From NCBI GenBank assembly GCA_963819635.1, contig CAWFWX010000011.1, positions 62,001 through 126,000 on the forward strand: DNA of 64,000 bases, read 5' to 3'. The stretch's first letter is position 1. Every line of letters begins with the position of its first letter. Below, in pieces: positions 24,796 to 36,676 of this stretch. The translations under genes were made by a program, and so were the position numbers. The stretch is from JACVRW01 sp963819635 (GTDB lineage: Bacteria > Actinomycetota > Thermoleophilia > Solirubrobacterales > Thermoleophilaceae). The notes under the pieces are model-generated. The model was not told where the DNA came from. It saw nothing but the letters and a program-made list of their open reading frames with translations, and searched no databases.

Positions 24796-26284
24796 ATGGC
24801 CGAGCTCGCACCAGGTGATCAGGTCGCCGGCTACCGCATCGAGTCCGTGGCCGGACGCGGCGGGATGGGCGTGGTCTTTCGCGCCGTCGACGTCAACCTC
24901 GACCGCCTCGTCGCGCTCAAGCTGATCTCCGACGAGTTCGCGCAGGACGACAGCTTCCGCGTCCGCTTCAAGCGCGAGTCGCGACTGGCCGCGTCGATCC
25001 GGCACCCGAACGTGATCACGGTGTTTCAGGCGGGCGAGGACGACGGGAACCTCTTCATCGCCATGGACTACATCGAGGGCACCGACCTCAAGGCCCTCAT
25101 CGCCAGCCGCGGCGTGCTCGAACCGCACGCCGCCGCGCGCATCGTCTGGCAGGTCGGGCAGGCCCTCGACGCCGCGCATGCGAAGACGCTCGTGCACCGC
25201 GACGTGAAGCCCGCCAATGTCCTGATCGCCGATCAGGACGACCAGCCGCACGCCTACCTCACGGACTTCGGCCTCACGAAGAACGTGGGCTCCGAGACCG
25301 GCATGACCAAGACGGGCGCGCTGGTTGGCACGATCGACTACATGCCACCCGAGCAGCTTGCGGGTGACCCGGTTGACGCTCGGGTGGACATCTACTCGCT
25401 CGGGTGCGTGCTGTGGGAGGCGCTCACGGGCACGGTTGCCGTACGAGCGCGACTCCGCGGTGGCGAAGATGTATGCGCACGCGCACGAGCCGCCTCCGTC
25501 GCTGCGCGACACGAGACCCGGGCTCCCTGCAGCGCTCGACGGCGTGGTGACGCGCGCGATGGCGAAACAGCCGGAGGACCGCTACCTCTCCGCCGGCGAC
25601 CTCGGCGAGGCCGCGATCGCGGCGGTCGAGGGGAGAGCGATCGAGCTGAGCGAGCGGAGCGTCGCGGTCGGGGCCGCCGCACCGGGCCACCCGACCGTGG
25701 CGGCCTCGGCCTGCCCCGACCGCCATGCCGGAGCCGGACGGAGTGAACGGAGGCGGTCCCGGCGCCTGCTGGGGGCGGGCGCTGCCGCCGTCGCGGCACT
25801 GGCTGTCGCGCTCGTGCTCCTGATCTCGGGCGGAGGCGACGACGGCGGGAGCGGGAGCGGCGGCAACCCGAAGCCGCTCTCGAAGGACGCCTACCAGGAT
25901 GCCGTGATCGACGCCTCGCAGGACCTGACGCGCGAGTTCGCGACCGTGTCCCCCGCTCTGCCGGCCGACCTCAGCGATCCCGCGAAGGCACAGCAGGCGG
26001 CTCGGAGCCTGACCAGGCTGCGCAACACGGTCGACCGCTTCGTCGGCCGGCTCGAGGCCATCGATGCACCCGCAGACATCAGGAGCGTGCACGCGGAGCT
26101 GATCGGGATGGTCAAGCAGATGAGATCCGACGTCGCGGACGCGGCGGCCGCGGCCTCGTTCGGCGACAACGCGGTCTACAAAGCGGCGCCTGAGCAGCTC
26201 CAGCAGGACACGGCCGAGCTCGACGGGCTCGCCGACGACTTCAAGGCAAGGGGCTACGAGCGGCTGACCATCGGCGCCGGGTAG
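24796..26284 (+). CDS. PknB-type Ser/Thr protein kinase with one TM helix, frameshifted near 25434
   Basis: About 495 residues. The kinase domain (residues about 12-270) shows every key motif: GRGGMGVVFRA glycine loop, VALKLI Lys, HRDVKPANVLI catalytic loop, DFGLTKN, GTIDYMPPEQL. At 25432-25436 the frame shifts: one extra G separates ALTGT from LPYERDSAVAKMYAHAHEPP, the normal continuation. After the kinase come a juxtamembrane Arg-rich stretch, one TM helix (AAAVAALAVALVLLI) and an external helical domain of about 150 residues (no PASTA repeats). It is a membrane receptor kinase; the external ligand is unknown. Both halves are well conserved, so the shift is likely a sequence error. Confidence 0.83.
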
Positions 26285-26412
26285 GCATGCGTTCGCGTCC
26301 CCCCAGGCCTACGGCGATCCGGCGGTAGAACCCAATCGGTCGCCCAGCGGGCGTCGTATGAGTGTTCTTCCGAGAGGGGTGGGCTACGCGACGCCCACAC
26401 AATTCGGCGAAG

Positions 26413-26444
26413 GGCCGCCTTTCACGTCTTATTGCGTGGCGGCC
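26413..26444. terminator. Bidirectional hairpin between convergent genes
   Basis: GGCCGC (26413-26418) pairs with GCGGCC (26439-26444) and CACG (26423-26426) with CGTG (26435-26438), giving a two-part GC-rich stem with a small internal loop. It lies in the 202-base spacer between the convergent kinase gene and the OB-like gene; a T-tract is poor. I see no gene in the rest of that spacer. Confidence 0.55.
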
Positions 26445-26486
26445 GGTCCGGTCGCTTGTCGGATTGGGCGGGTCAGCAATCAGATC

Positions 26487-27570
26487 CTAGTCATCCAACA
26501 TTCCCTTGAACTTCACATCCCAAGGGTCCAATAGGTACCGATTCTCTGCGACCACTTCGTCAGCAAGATAGAACTTCACGATCGGTTGACCCAAGCCATT
26601 TTCGGCAGCGATGTCAACGAGTTGGCCGTTCATTGTCTTGATCGTCGCCTGAGCCTCCAGTTTCGACAATGATGCGAAGCCCAAGTTCAGGCTGACATGG
26701 ACGACGCCTTCCGCGCTTCCAGGATCAATGCTGTCGATGACCGTCGCCCCAGCACTCGTATTGATCGTCTTCGCGTAGTCAGACAGAGCATCGAACGACT
26801 TCTGGCGCGTATCAGCCTCTTTGGCCTCCTTGGTCGTCCCCCCGGAGATCGTCGTCGCCGATTGGGCCTCCAACCATCCATCCGTCGTTTCACCGTTGAT
26901 CGTGACTTCAACCATCTTCACGACCATCTCGACCTTCGTGCCGTCCTGCCATCCATCCGCATCGGACTCATCGACAAAGACAGCGAGGTCGTGCTCCCTC
27001 CTTCGTCTTCAGCATGACCGAGAAGTCCCCAGATGCCCCAGTCGTCCAAACGTCGGATCCAACCAGTTCGCCAGTCACCCTGAACTGATCCCCGACCTTG
27101 ATTCCGCCCATGCCGGCTGAGTTGAGCTTGTCGAGTAGCTCATCAACGGTGATGTCTGTGACCGTCGGTTCGGCGGGTGGCGCGGTCGAAGCCGTGGTCT
27201 GCGCCGCGCTCGGATTGGGGGTGTCGCCTCCACTTTGTGTCCCGACAACGATGCCGATGATGCCCGCAACCAGGATCAGTGCGCATGACGCGACCAAGAC
27301 CAACTGCGTCTTCGGCTGCAATCGTCGGAAGGCGGCGACGAAGCTCAGGAGGTAGGCGCCGAACGTCTTCGGCTTCACCCGGCGGAAGTTCAGCTCCGTC
27401 CGCAGCGTCCCTCGATTCTCGGAGACGAACTCCCAGCCTTGGTCCTGCCACTTTGCCTTCGCGCTGCTCTCTCTTCCACGTAGCGCTTGCACGGACTTGA
27501 ACTCGTACTGCACGTCGTCGTCAGCCTGCTTCGTCGTCCAGCTAGAGCGCTGTTCACTAACGGGGGTCAT
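26487..27570 (-). CDS. Membrane-anchored OB-fold (tRNA_anti-like) protein, frameshifted near 26997; low GC
   Basis: About 360 residues. The cytoplasmic N-terminal part (MTPVSEQRSSWTTKQADDDV, about 95 residues) contains WxxxGWEFVSENRGTLRTELNFRR, followed by one TM helix (LVLVASCALILVAGIIGIVV), a Thr/Pro linker and an OB-like domain (ITVDELLDKLNSAGM, VGDQFRVTGELVG). The frame breaks after MLKTKEG: deleting one base of the GGG/CCC run at 26996-26998 restores KEEHDLAVFVDESDADGWQD and then the rest down to 26487. The gene is much less GC-rich than its neighbours (30 G+C in the 60 bases 26521-26580), so horizontal acquisition is plausible. Function unknown. Confidence 0.65.
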
Positions 27571-27623
27571 AACCCCTTAGTCGACCCCGTGCTACCCAGC
27601 TTGAGTCATGCGCCCATCGCGCG

Positions 27624-28115
27624 CTAGGGCGACGAGGAACGGCTCAGAGCGGCTTCGATTCGTTCGAGACGGCTGTCGAGCTGACGGAGTTGCTCTGCCA
27701 TCGCGGCCTCGGCAGCCGAGGGCTCATGCCGTGAGCGCGACACGAAGGTGCTCGTGATCGAGGCAGTGATGACGGTCAGGAAGCCGATCCCCAAGAGCAT
27801 GACGAGCACCGCGACGAGCCGTCCCGCGAGACTCATTGGAACGTTGTCGCCATACCCGACGGTCGTGACGGTCTGCGCGGCCCACCAGAGCCCGGTTCCG
27901 ATCGACGGAAAGGACCCGCTGTCGACGAGGGTCACCAGGAGCCCAGCGCCGACGGTCATCAGGGTCGACACCGTGGCGATCACGACCGCGGCGCCGCGCG
28001 GCGTGGTCGCGCGAGCCACCGCCCTGTCGAGCCGCCGTTCGAGCCTCGACTCGTCCGCCACCTGTCTGGGTTCGCGCTCGCCGGCTCCAGTCCTCCTAGT
28101 GGACCTCTGGCTCAC
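27624..28115 (-). CDS. Two-TM potassium channel (KcsA-like pore)
   Basis: 163 residues, with the GTG at 28115 (VSQRSTRRTG) preferred because an upstream extension would run through the start of the divergent lipoprotein gene. The pore module is clear: TM1 (AAVVIATVSTLMTVGAGLLV), pore helix LWWAAQTVT, selectivity filter TVGYGD, and TM2 (LVAVLVMLLGIGFLTVITAS). The C-terminal 45 residues form a coiled coil (AAMAEQLRQLDSRLERIEAA) that would assemble the tetramer. A cytoplasmic ligand domain (RCK) is missing. It acts in K+ flux across the inner membrane. Divergent from the lipoprotein gene with only 22 bases between starts. Confidence 0.82.
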   Translation of the reverse strand: MSQRSTRRTGAGEREPRQVADESRLERRLDRAVARATTPRGAAVVIATVSTLMTVGAGLLVTLVDSGSFPSIGTGLWWAAQTVTTVGYGDNVPMSLAGRLVAVLVMLLGIGFLTVITASITSTFVSRSRHEPSAAEAAMAEQLRQLDSRLERIEAALSRSSSP

Positions 28116-28137
28116 GCGCGACCGTACGGTGGGAAGA

Positions 28138-28740
28138 GTGAAGCTTCGGAAGTTGGCTTGGGGGTTGGTCGCCGCGGTCCTCGTCACCGGGTGCGGTGCC
28201 GCCGGGACAGTTGCGCCGGAGTTCAAGTCGAAACGCCAGGGCCCACGCATAACCGACGTACGTCATGGCTACAGCGTGGCCCTGCCGGCGGGGTGGTATC
28301 GGGCGCGGCGCAACCTGACTCCCGCGCTGGTGGATCCCCGCGAAATTCTGTCGGTCGCCACCTATCCGCTCCGCTACAAGCGCCGGGCACGTTGTCGCAT
28401 CTCGGGCTGTCCGACACCTGCGCTGAACGGGTTTCGAGCGACCGACATCCTCATGTCCATCCAGGAGCGTGTGCACGCAAGGACGACGACCAAAGACGTC
28501 GCGATCGACCTCGAACGACGGGAGGCGAACCCGCGAGCCGGACCGGCCAGTTGCACCCGCGCTCGAGTCGCCTGGTACGCCTTCGAAGCCTTTGCTGAAG
28601 CAGGCCGCAGCCTCTACGTGCTGGTGGTGATGGGCAAGCGCGCCCCTGCTAGGGCGCGGGCCGACCTGAAGCGAGTGCTGGCTTCGCTGCGCTTCAGCCC
28701 GCGCGACGGAGCCGCTCGCTTCCTCAACGCGGTCGGGTAG
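28138..28740 (+). CDS. Putative lipoprotein
   Basis: 200 residues from GTG 28138. The N-terminus (VKLRKLAWGLVAAVLVTGCG) is a lipoprotein signal with lipobox VTGC, so Cys19 would be lipidated and the protein anchored outside the membrane. The mature part contains YSVALPAGWYRARRNL, typical of small extracytoplasmic proteins of the 'DUF1795/PsbP-like' shape, and ends with ARADLKRVLASLRF, the common last helix of such domains. Four Cys in the mature chain may form disulphides. Function unknown. Divergent from the potassium channel gene. Confidence 0.65.
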   Translation: MKLRKLAWGLVAAVLVTGCGAAGTVAPEFKSKRQGPRITDVRHGYSVALPAGWYRARRNLTPALVDPREILSVATYPLRYKRRARCRISGCPTPALNGFRATDILMSIQERVHARTTTKDVAIDLERREANPRAGPASCTRARVAWYAFEAFAEAGRSLYVLVVMGKRAPARARADLKRVLASLRFSPRDGAARFLNAVG

Positions 28741-28806
28741 CGGTCGAATCGGCACGCGCAGGTGCCGCAGCCGAGCTCCGGGGCCGTGGCAATCGTGCGC
28801 GGGCCG

Positions 28807-29076
28807 CTACTTGCCTGTGCGCTCGCGGTGCTTGCACCCCGGCCAGCAGCAGGGGCGGCGCTGGCCTTCCTCCAGCTCCTCCTGGGTCCTCCGAATACGG
28901 CGCGCCCGCGTGGACTCCTGCTTGGCATCCTCGACCCAGCAGATGAACTCGTTGCGGGCCAATGGCGTGATGTCGCTCCAGGCATCGAGTGCCGTCGCGT
29001 TGACCAGCAGCGCCGCACGGAGGTCCGGGGGCAGTTCATGGACCACCCCACCGGGCACTCCCTGGCCGCTCACCAC
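28807..29076 (-). CDS. YdeI/OmpD-associated-like short protein
   Basis: 89 residues. PPDLRAALLVNATALDAWSD followed by LARNEFICWVEDAKQESTRA and RRIRRTQEELEEGQRRPCCW matches the C-terminal helical domain of the YdeI/OmpD-associated family, here as a short stand-alone version. Two adjacent Cys and a CKH near the end may bind metal. The start is a GTG 13 bases downstream of the atpC stop, so it is likely transcribed as a last gene of the ATP synthase operon. Function is unknown. The 66 bases to its left (28741-28806) show nothing. Confidence 0.65.
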   Translation of the reverse strand: MVSGQGVPGGVVHELPPDLRAALLVNATALDAWSDITPLARNEFICWVEDAKQESTRARRIRRTQEELEEGQRRPCCWPGCKHRERTGK

Positions 29077-29088
29077 CGCCCCGCGCCG

Positions 29089-29499
29089 CTAGCTCTGCTG
29101 CCCGGCCTCCAGGAAGGCCTCGTAGCGCTTCACCTCGCGCTCCGCGCGGGCCTTCTCCTCGGAGTCGTCCTCGGCCTGCTCGAGCGCTTGCTGGGCCTCC
29201 TTCAGGCGCGACTCGAAGGCGCCTCGGTCGATCTCGTCGGGCGGGATCGCCTCCTCGACGAGCACGAGGGCGCGGTTGTCGGCCACCTGGAGGTAGCCCT
29301 CGCCCTGCGCGAAGCGCACCACGTCGGACTCGGACTTGTAGAGCCTCAGCTCGGTCGGCTCGAGGATCGCCATCAGCGGGGCGTGGCGCGCCTTGATCCC
29401 GATCGAGCCGGTCGTGGTGCGGGTGGAGACCAGTTCCACCTCGTCGGCGAACACCTGCCCCTCGGGCGTCAGGACCTCGACTTTGAAGGATGAGGCCAT
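29089..29499 (-). CDS. atpC: ATP synthase F1 epsilon subunit
   Basis: 136 residues, normal length. The N-terminal beta-sandwich is recognisable by VEVLTPEGQVFADEVELVST and GSIGIKARHAPLMAIL, and the C-terminal two-helix domain (FESRLKEAQQALEQAEDDSE) by its charged coiled-coil character. Epsilon links gamma to the c-ring and can inhibit ATP hydrolysis. Last subunit gene of the atpIBEFHAGDC operon: the start codon abuts the atpD stop codon (29500-29502). Confidence 0.93.
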   Translation of the reverse strand: MASSFKVEVLTPEGQVFADEVELVSTRTTTGSIGIKARHAPLMAILEPTELRLYKSESDVVRFAQGEGYLQVADNRALVLVEEAIPPDEIDRGAFESRLKEAQQALEQAEDDSEEKARAEREVKRYEAFLEAGQQS

Positions 29500-31089
<1,590 letters not shown>

Positions 31090-31107
31090 CGAATCTCCTT
31101 GCGTTCC

Positions 31108-32068
31108 CTATCGAAGTCCCTCTGCCCCGGCCACGACCTCCATGATCTCCTGCGTGATCTCCGCCTGTCTCTGGCGGTTCGCGGCGAGCGTGAGGTCGTC
31201 GATCAGCTCGGCGGCGTTGTCTGATGCGTTGCGCATGGCGCTCATCCGCGCGCCGTGCTCTGAAGCCGTGGATTCGAGCATCGCCCGGTAGATCGAGATC
31301 TCCACGTAGTCGGGCACGAGCCGGGCGAGGATCTCCTCGGCGTCCGGCTCGTAGATCCAGAGGGCGCGGTCGTGGATGTGCTCGTCGGAGGATGAGGGGT
31401 CAGACCCCTCGCGGGATGAACGGTCTGACTCTTCGCTCGTTGAAGGGTCTGACCCCTCGATCGTCGTCGTCGATCACGTCCGCCTGCTGCAGCGGCAACA
31501 GCGTCTCGTGGCGCACCTCCTGGTTCACCGGCGAGATGTAGCCGTTGTAGAAGACCTCGACGCGGTCGACCTTGTCGTCGACGTAGGCGGCGACCAGCCC
31601 GTCGGCCACGCGACGGGCGTCCGCGAACGCCGGCCTGTCGGTGAAGCCGGTCCACGACGCCCCGATCTCGAGGTCCCGGAAGTTGAGCGACGAGACGCCG
31701 CGCCGGCCCACGGCGTACCAGAGGACCTCCTTGCCGTCCGACCGCAGCTCCCGCAGGCGCCGGTTGCCGGCGCGCAGGATCTGCGAGTTGAACGGGCCGG
31801 CCAGTCCACGGTCGCCGGTGATCAGCAGGATCCCGACCGTCTGCACCTCCTGCTTCTCCTGGAGGATCGGCAGGTTGGGGATGTTGTCCGCGGCCTGCGC
31901 GGCGCGCGCCGTCATCCGCCGGAGAGCGTCGGCGTACGGGCGCAGGTGCTCGATGCGCTGCTCGGCCTTCCGCAGGCGCGCGGCGGAGATCATCTCCATC
32001 GCGCGCGTGATCTTGCGGATGTTCTTGACCGACGAGATGCGGCCGCGGATGTCCTTCAGGTTCGCCAC
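31108..32068 (-). CDS. atpG: ATP synthase F1 gamma subunit, interrupted by palindrome insert and frameshift
   Basis: From 32068 the gene reads as normal gamma (MANLKDIRGRISSVKNIRKI; later GDRGLAGPFN) to LPLQQADVIDDDD. It then enters a block with three copies of the GGGGTC-N-GACCCC palindrome and stops at TGA within the third (31400-31402). The conserved C-terminal rotor helix is intact in another frame: EEILARLVPDYVEISIYRAM, then MSAMRNASDNAAELIDDLTL and AEITQEIMEVVAGAEGL, ending at 31108. In that frame the palindrome block is open and encodes EGSDPSTSEESDRSSREGSD, so a single-base change near 31458-31475 would give a full-length gamma with a roughly 25-residue hydrophilic insert in a surface loop. 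Gamma is the central rotor shaft and essential, so a true truncation is unlikely. Confidence 0.85.
31396..31457. repeat. Three GGGGTC-N-GACCCC palindromes inside atpG
   Basis: Perfect copies at 31396-31408 (GGGGTCAGACCCC) and 31445-31457 (AGGGTCTGACCCC), with a degenerate copy (ACGGTCTGACTC) at about 31430-31441 between them. They interrupt the region of gamma just before the conserved W-I-Y-E-P strand and create an in-frame TGA in the frame of the N-terminal half. Confidence 0.88.
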
Positions 32069-32074
32069 GCGCGA

Positions 32075-33796
<1,722 letters not shown>

Positions 33797-33808
33797 TTCA
33801 GAGTCTCC

Positions 33809-34339
33809 TTAGGCCTTCGTGACCTGCTTGCGTAGTCGTTCAAGTCTGTTGCGAACCGTGCTGTCGAGCACCATGTTCCCGACGCGGACCATCAAGCCCC
33901 CGAGCACGTCGGGGTCCACGTTCGAGGACAGCTCGACCTTGCGGCCGGTCTGGTCCTGGATGCGCTTGCCGATGTCCTCGATGAGGCTCTCGTCCAGCTC
34001 GACCGCGCTCGTCACGGTCACCGGCAGCAGCTGGTTCTCGTCGGCCCAGAGGGAGTCGAACTCGCGCTTGATCCTGAACAGGGCCGGCATGCGGTGGCGC
34101 TCCGCCAGCAGCTCGAGGAAGTTCACCGTGCGCTCGTCCGCGTCGCTCACGATCTTCTTCACGCCGTCGCGCTTCTCGTCGGACGAGAAGTAGGGCGAGA
34201 ACAGGAACATCTGGAGCGTGCGGTTGTCGTTCAGCGCCTCCGCGAACTCGCCGAGCTCGTCGTGAACGCGGTCGAGCACGTCGTGGTCCATGGCGGCCTC
34301 GAACAGCGCCCGCGCGTACACCTCGGCGATCTCCTCCAT
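33809..34339 (-). CDS. atpH: ATP synthase F1 delta subunit
   Basis: 176 residues, the usual length. Recognised by EEIAEVYARALFEAA at the N-terminus (six-helix bundle that binds the alpha subunits) and by the C-terminal block VTSAVELDESLIEDIGKRIQ followed by VDPDVLGGLMVRVGNMVLDS, which is the conserved end of the delta/OSCP family. Delta joins the peripheral stalk (b subunits) to F1. Spaced 3 bases from atpF. Confidence 0.93.
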   Translation of the reverse strand: MEEIAEVYARALFEAAMDHDVLDRVHDELGEFAEALNDNRTLQMFLFSPYFSSDEKRDGVKKIVSDADERTVNFLELLAERHRMPALFRIKREFDSLWADENQLLPVTVTSAVELDESLIEDIGKRIQDQTGRKVELSSNVDPDVLGGLMVRVGNMVLDSTVRNRLERLRKQVTKA

Positions 34340-34342
34340 GGG

Positions 34343-34936
34343 CTAGCGCCCGTTCCCCTTGGTCGGGGCGAGCGCCTCGAAGTCCACCTCGGTGAGGGCC
34401 TCCTCGATCAGGCGGCGGTGGTCCTCCTCGGTGAGCGACTTGCGCGTGATCTTCTCGGTCGCCGTGACCGTCAGGTCCGCGACCTCCCTGCGCAGCTCGT
34501 CGAGCGCACGGCGCGTCTCGTGCTCGATGTCGCGGCGGGCCTGGGCCAGCAGCTCCTCGCGCTGCTTCGTGGCCTGGGCCTTCGTCTCGTCCTGGAGGTT
34601 CTCGCCGGCCTTGCGGGCGCGCGAGACGATGTCCTCCGCCTGCTCGCGCGCTTCGCGAAGGCGGGCGCGGTACTCATCGAGCAGCTCGTCGGCCTCGCGC
34701 TTCGCCCGGTTGGCGGCCTCGATCGACTCCTCGATCGCCAGCCGGCGCCTGTCGAGCGCCGCGGCGATGCGCGGGAACGCGAGCTTGGTCAGCAGATAGA
34801 GCGTGATGCCGAACGCGAGCAGCGTCCAGATCATCAGCCCGACGCTCGGGCTGACCAGGAAGCTGCCGCCCCCGGAATCCTCGCCGCCGCCGCCCTCCGC
34901 CTGCGCGAGCAGGAGTATGTCCGCCAGCGTCGCCAC
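34343..34936 (-). CDS. atpF: ATP synthase Fo b subunit
   Basis: 197 residues, a little longer than most b subunits. A Gly/Glu/Ser-rich N-terminus precedes the single membrane helix (SVGLMIWTLLAFGITLYLLT, about residues 31-50), followed by the long charged coiled coil of the peripheral stalk (LDEYRARLREAREQAEDIVS onwards) and a C-terminal delta-binding end. A dimer of b holds the stator. Its start codon abuts the atpE stop. Confidence 0.93.
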   Translation of the reverse strand: MATLADILLLAQAEGGGGEDSGGGSFLVSPSVGLMIWTLLAFGITLYLLTKLAFPRIAAALDRRRLAIEESIEAANRAKREADELLDEYRARLREAREQAEDIVSRARKAGENLQDETKAQATKQREELLAQARRDIEHETRRALDELRREVADLTVTATEKITRKSLTEEDHRRLIEEALTEVDFEALAPTKGNGR

Positions 34937-35203
34937 TTAGAGGAAGAACGCGATCAGGCCGAAGATGAAGGCGTAGAAGACGATCGCCTCGGTGAGGGCG
35001 AAGCCGAGCCACTGGATGCTCGTGATCTCCTCGCGCATCTCGGGCTGGCGGGTGACCGACTCGATCACCTTGCCGAAGATGTAGCCGACGCCGATGCCGG
35101 GGCCGATCGTGCCGAGCCCGGCACCCACGCCGAGCGCGACTGCCTTGAGGCCGTCCGTGGGATCGGCCGCCTGTGCGATGGGAATCAGGACTGACAGGTC
35201 CAT
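34937..35203 (-). CDS. atpE: ATP synthase Fo c subunit
   Basis: 88 residues, two membrane helices forming the c-ring hairpin. The first carries the glycine-rich packing motif GVGAGLGTIGPGIGVGYIFG, the polar loop is RQPE (52-55), and the ion-binding carboxylate is Glu72 in FALTEAIVFY. The absence of the full Na+-binding set (no Gln in helix 1 at the expected place and no T-S after the Glu) favours proton coupling. The gene lies 9 bases downstream of atpB. Confidence 0.94.
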   Translation of the reverse strand: MDLSVLIPIAQAADPTDGLKAVALGVGAGLGTIGPGIGVGYIFGKVIESVTRQPEMREEITSIQWLGFALTEAIVFYAFIFGLIAFFL

Positions 35204-35212
35204 GGGTCCTCC

Positions 35213-36121
35213 TTAGTGGCCTCCGGCGCTTGCCTCGCCGAAGTAAATGGACGTGAGGGTGGCGAAGATGAAGGCCTGCAGCGTTGCGATCAGGCCGACC
35301 TCCAACAGGAAGAAGGCGAGTGCGAAGGGGAGAGTCAACCAGCCGAGCGCGGCGATGCCGAGCAGCACGGCGAGCCCGCCGCCCATGAACAGGATGAGCA
35401 GGTGGCCCGCGAGGATGTTCGCGAACAGTCGCACCGAGAGCGAGATGATCCTCATGAACTGCGAGATCACCTCGATGAAGAAGATCGGAACCGCCGCGAC
35501 GCCCGTGACGCCCGCCGGCAGCCAGCCCTTGAGGTGCTGGATGAAGCCGTGCTTCCGGATGCCCTCCCACTGGTAGCCGCCCCAGACGACGAGCGTCAGG
35601 ACGAGCGGGACCGAGAGGTTCGCGGTGGCCGCGTATAGCGCGAAGGCCGGGAAGTCGATGCCGAAGATCTCGATCGTCTCGTGCGTGTTCGTCGGCAGCG
35701 GGATGTAGCCGAGCATGTTCGAGAACCAGATGAAGAAGAACAGCGTGGCCACGAACGGGAAGTACCTCGCCGCGGTCTCGCTCGGCATGTTGCCGCGGGC
35801 GATCTGCGTGTAGGTCAGGTCGTACGCCCCCTCGATCAGCGTCTGGACGCGGTTGGGGGGGTCGTGCATGCGCTTTGCGATGTAGATCATCACGCCGGTC
35901 GTTAGCGCGCAGGCGAGGAACAGGTAGAGCACGGCCTTGTTGATCGAGAGGTCGATGCCCCCGATCTTCAGGTCGACCCAGGGCTCGAGCTTGAACTCGT
36001 TCTGCGGCTTGAACTCCTCGTTCTTGCCCTCGCTGCCGACGATCGCGTACAGCAGGAGCGCGGGCCCGAGCCAGATGAAGATGCCGATCAGGACCTTCGC
36101 ACGCGTGCTCAGCGTCTTCAT
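35213..36121 (-). CDS. atpB: ATP synthase Fo a subunit
   Basis: 302 residues. The conserved fifth/sixth helix segment FMRIISLSVRLFANILAGH contains the essential Arg (in LSVRLFAN) that works with the c-ring Glu to drive proton translocation, and the last helices LPFALAFFLLEVGLIATLQA and AFIFATLTSIYF are the usual end of the a subunit. The N-terminus has one extra membrane helix preceding an external loop (PQNEFKLEPW). The start overlaps the end of the atpI-like gene by 4 bases. Confidence 0.93.
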   Translation of the reverse strand: MKTLSTRAKVLIGIFIWLGPALLLYAIVGSEGKNEEFKPQNEFKLEPWVDLKIGGIDLSINKAVLYLFLACALTTGVMIYIAKRMHDPPNRVQTLIEGAYDLTYTQIARGNMPSETAARYFPFVATLFFFIWFSNMLGYIPLPTNTHETIEIFGIDFPAFALYAATANLSVPLVLTLVVWGGYQWEGIRKHGFIQHLKGWLPAGVTGVAAVPIFFIEVISQFMRIISLSVRLFANILAGHLLILFMGGGLAVLLGIAALGWLTLPFALAFFLLEVGLIATLQAFIFATLTSIYFGEASAGGH

Positions 36122-36516
36122 CGCTTCGGCTCCTCGAACGGCCGCGTGATCATCTGGCTCGTGAAGTAGAAGGTGAACAGGGTGATCGAGAGAATCGCGG
36201 CCGCCAGGCCCGCCTCGCGCTCGGACAGGCCGACGACGAAGATCGAGCCGGCGACGATCCAGCCGCGCGCGATCATGCTGCCCGTGAGGAGGCCCGCGAC
36301 CGTGCGCGGGTCATCCGACGCCCTGGCCCGCTTCTCGATGCCGTACTGGATCGCCCGCTGGACCGTCCACCCGACCGCGGCGCCGGCCCACCCGAGCAGC
36401 GGCAGACCGGCCGCGACGAAGATCGGCAGCGCCAGAAGCAGGACCACGAAGTCCAGATACCGCAACACGCGCAGCGGCATGGGGGTATCGGATGCTTTCA
36501 AAGCGTGCGTCGTCAA
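36118..36516 (-). CDS. AtpI-like membrane protein, first gene of the ATP synthase operon
   Basis: 132 residues with four hydrophobic helices. Size and position (overlapping the atpB start by 4 bases) match the poorly conserved AtpI/Rv1303-type gene that opens actinobacterial atp operons and helps c-ring assembly or Mg2+ uptake. Sequence identity to AtpI cannot be judged by eye, so the name rests mainly on context. The start MTTHALKASDTPMPLRVLRY may in fact be the second Met. Confidence 0.7.
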   Translation of the reverse strand: MTTHALKASDTPMPLRVLRYLDFVVLLLALPIFVAAGLPLLGWAGAAVGWTVQRAIQYGIEKRARASDDPRTVAGLLTGSMIARGWIVAGSIFVVGLSEREAGLAAAILSITLFTFYFTSQMITRPFEEPKR

Positions 36517-36594
36517 GAGTTGTCCAGGGAGAGCGATGGGCGGGCGGCGCTTGCGTGCTCTCTACCCGGGCGTCGAAGGGTACATGTTCCGTCG

Positions 36595-36615
36595 ACTTTG
36601 TGACTACTTTGTGAC
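36595..36615. promoter_or_regulatory. Direct repeat upstream of the ATP synthase operon
   Basis: ACTTTGTGAC occurs twice, one base apart (36595-36604 and 36606-36615), in an AT-richer pocket about 80 bases before the first atp gene. The 10-base unit with 11-base period places both copies on one face of the helix, as expected of a regulator site. The rest of the spacer 36517-36676 shows no gene. Confidence 0.5.
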
Positions 36616-36676
36616 ACTTGGCTCGCGTGGCCACACGCCTTCTCGCTGCTTGCCATCAGGCGGACGCTACTGCGAC

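Noticed and set aside
31400..31475. Programmed frameshifting in atpG
   Set aside because: No slippery heptamer or recoding signal is evident, and eight other genes show the same kind of one-base break, so a sequence error is simpler. It is kept as a question in the findings.
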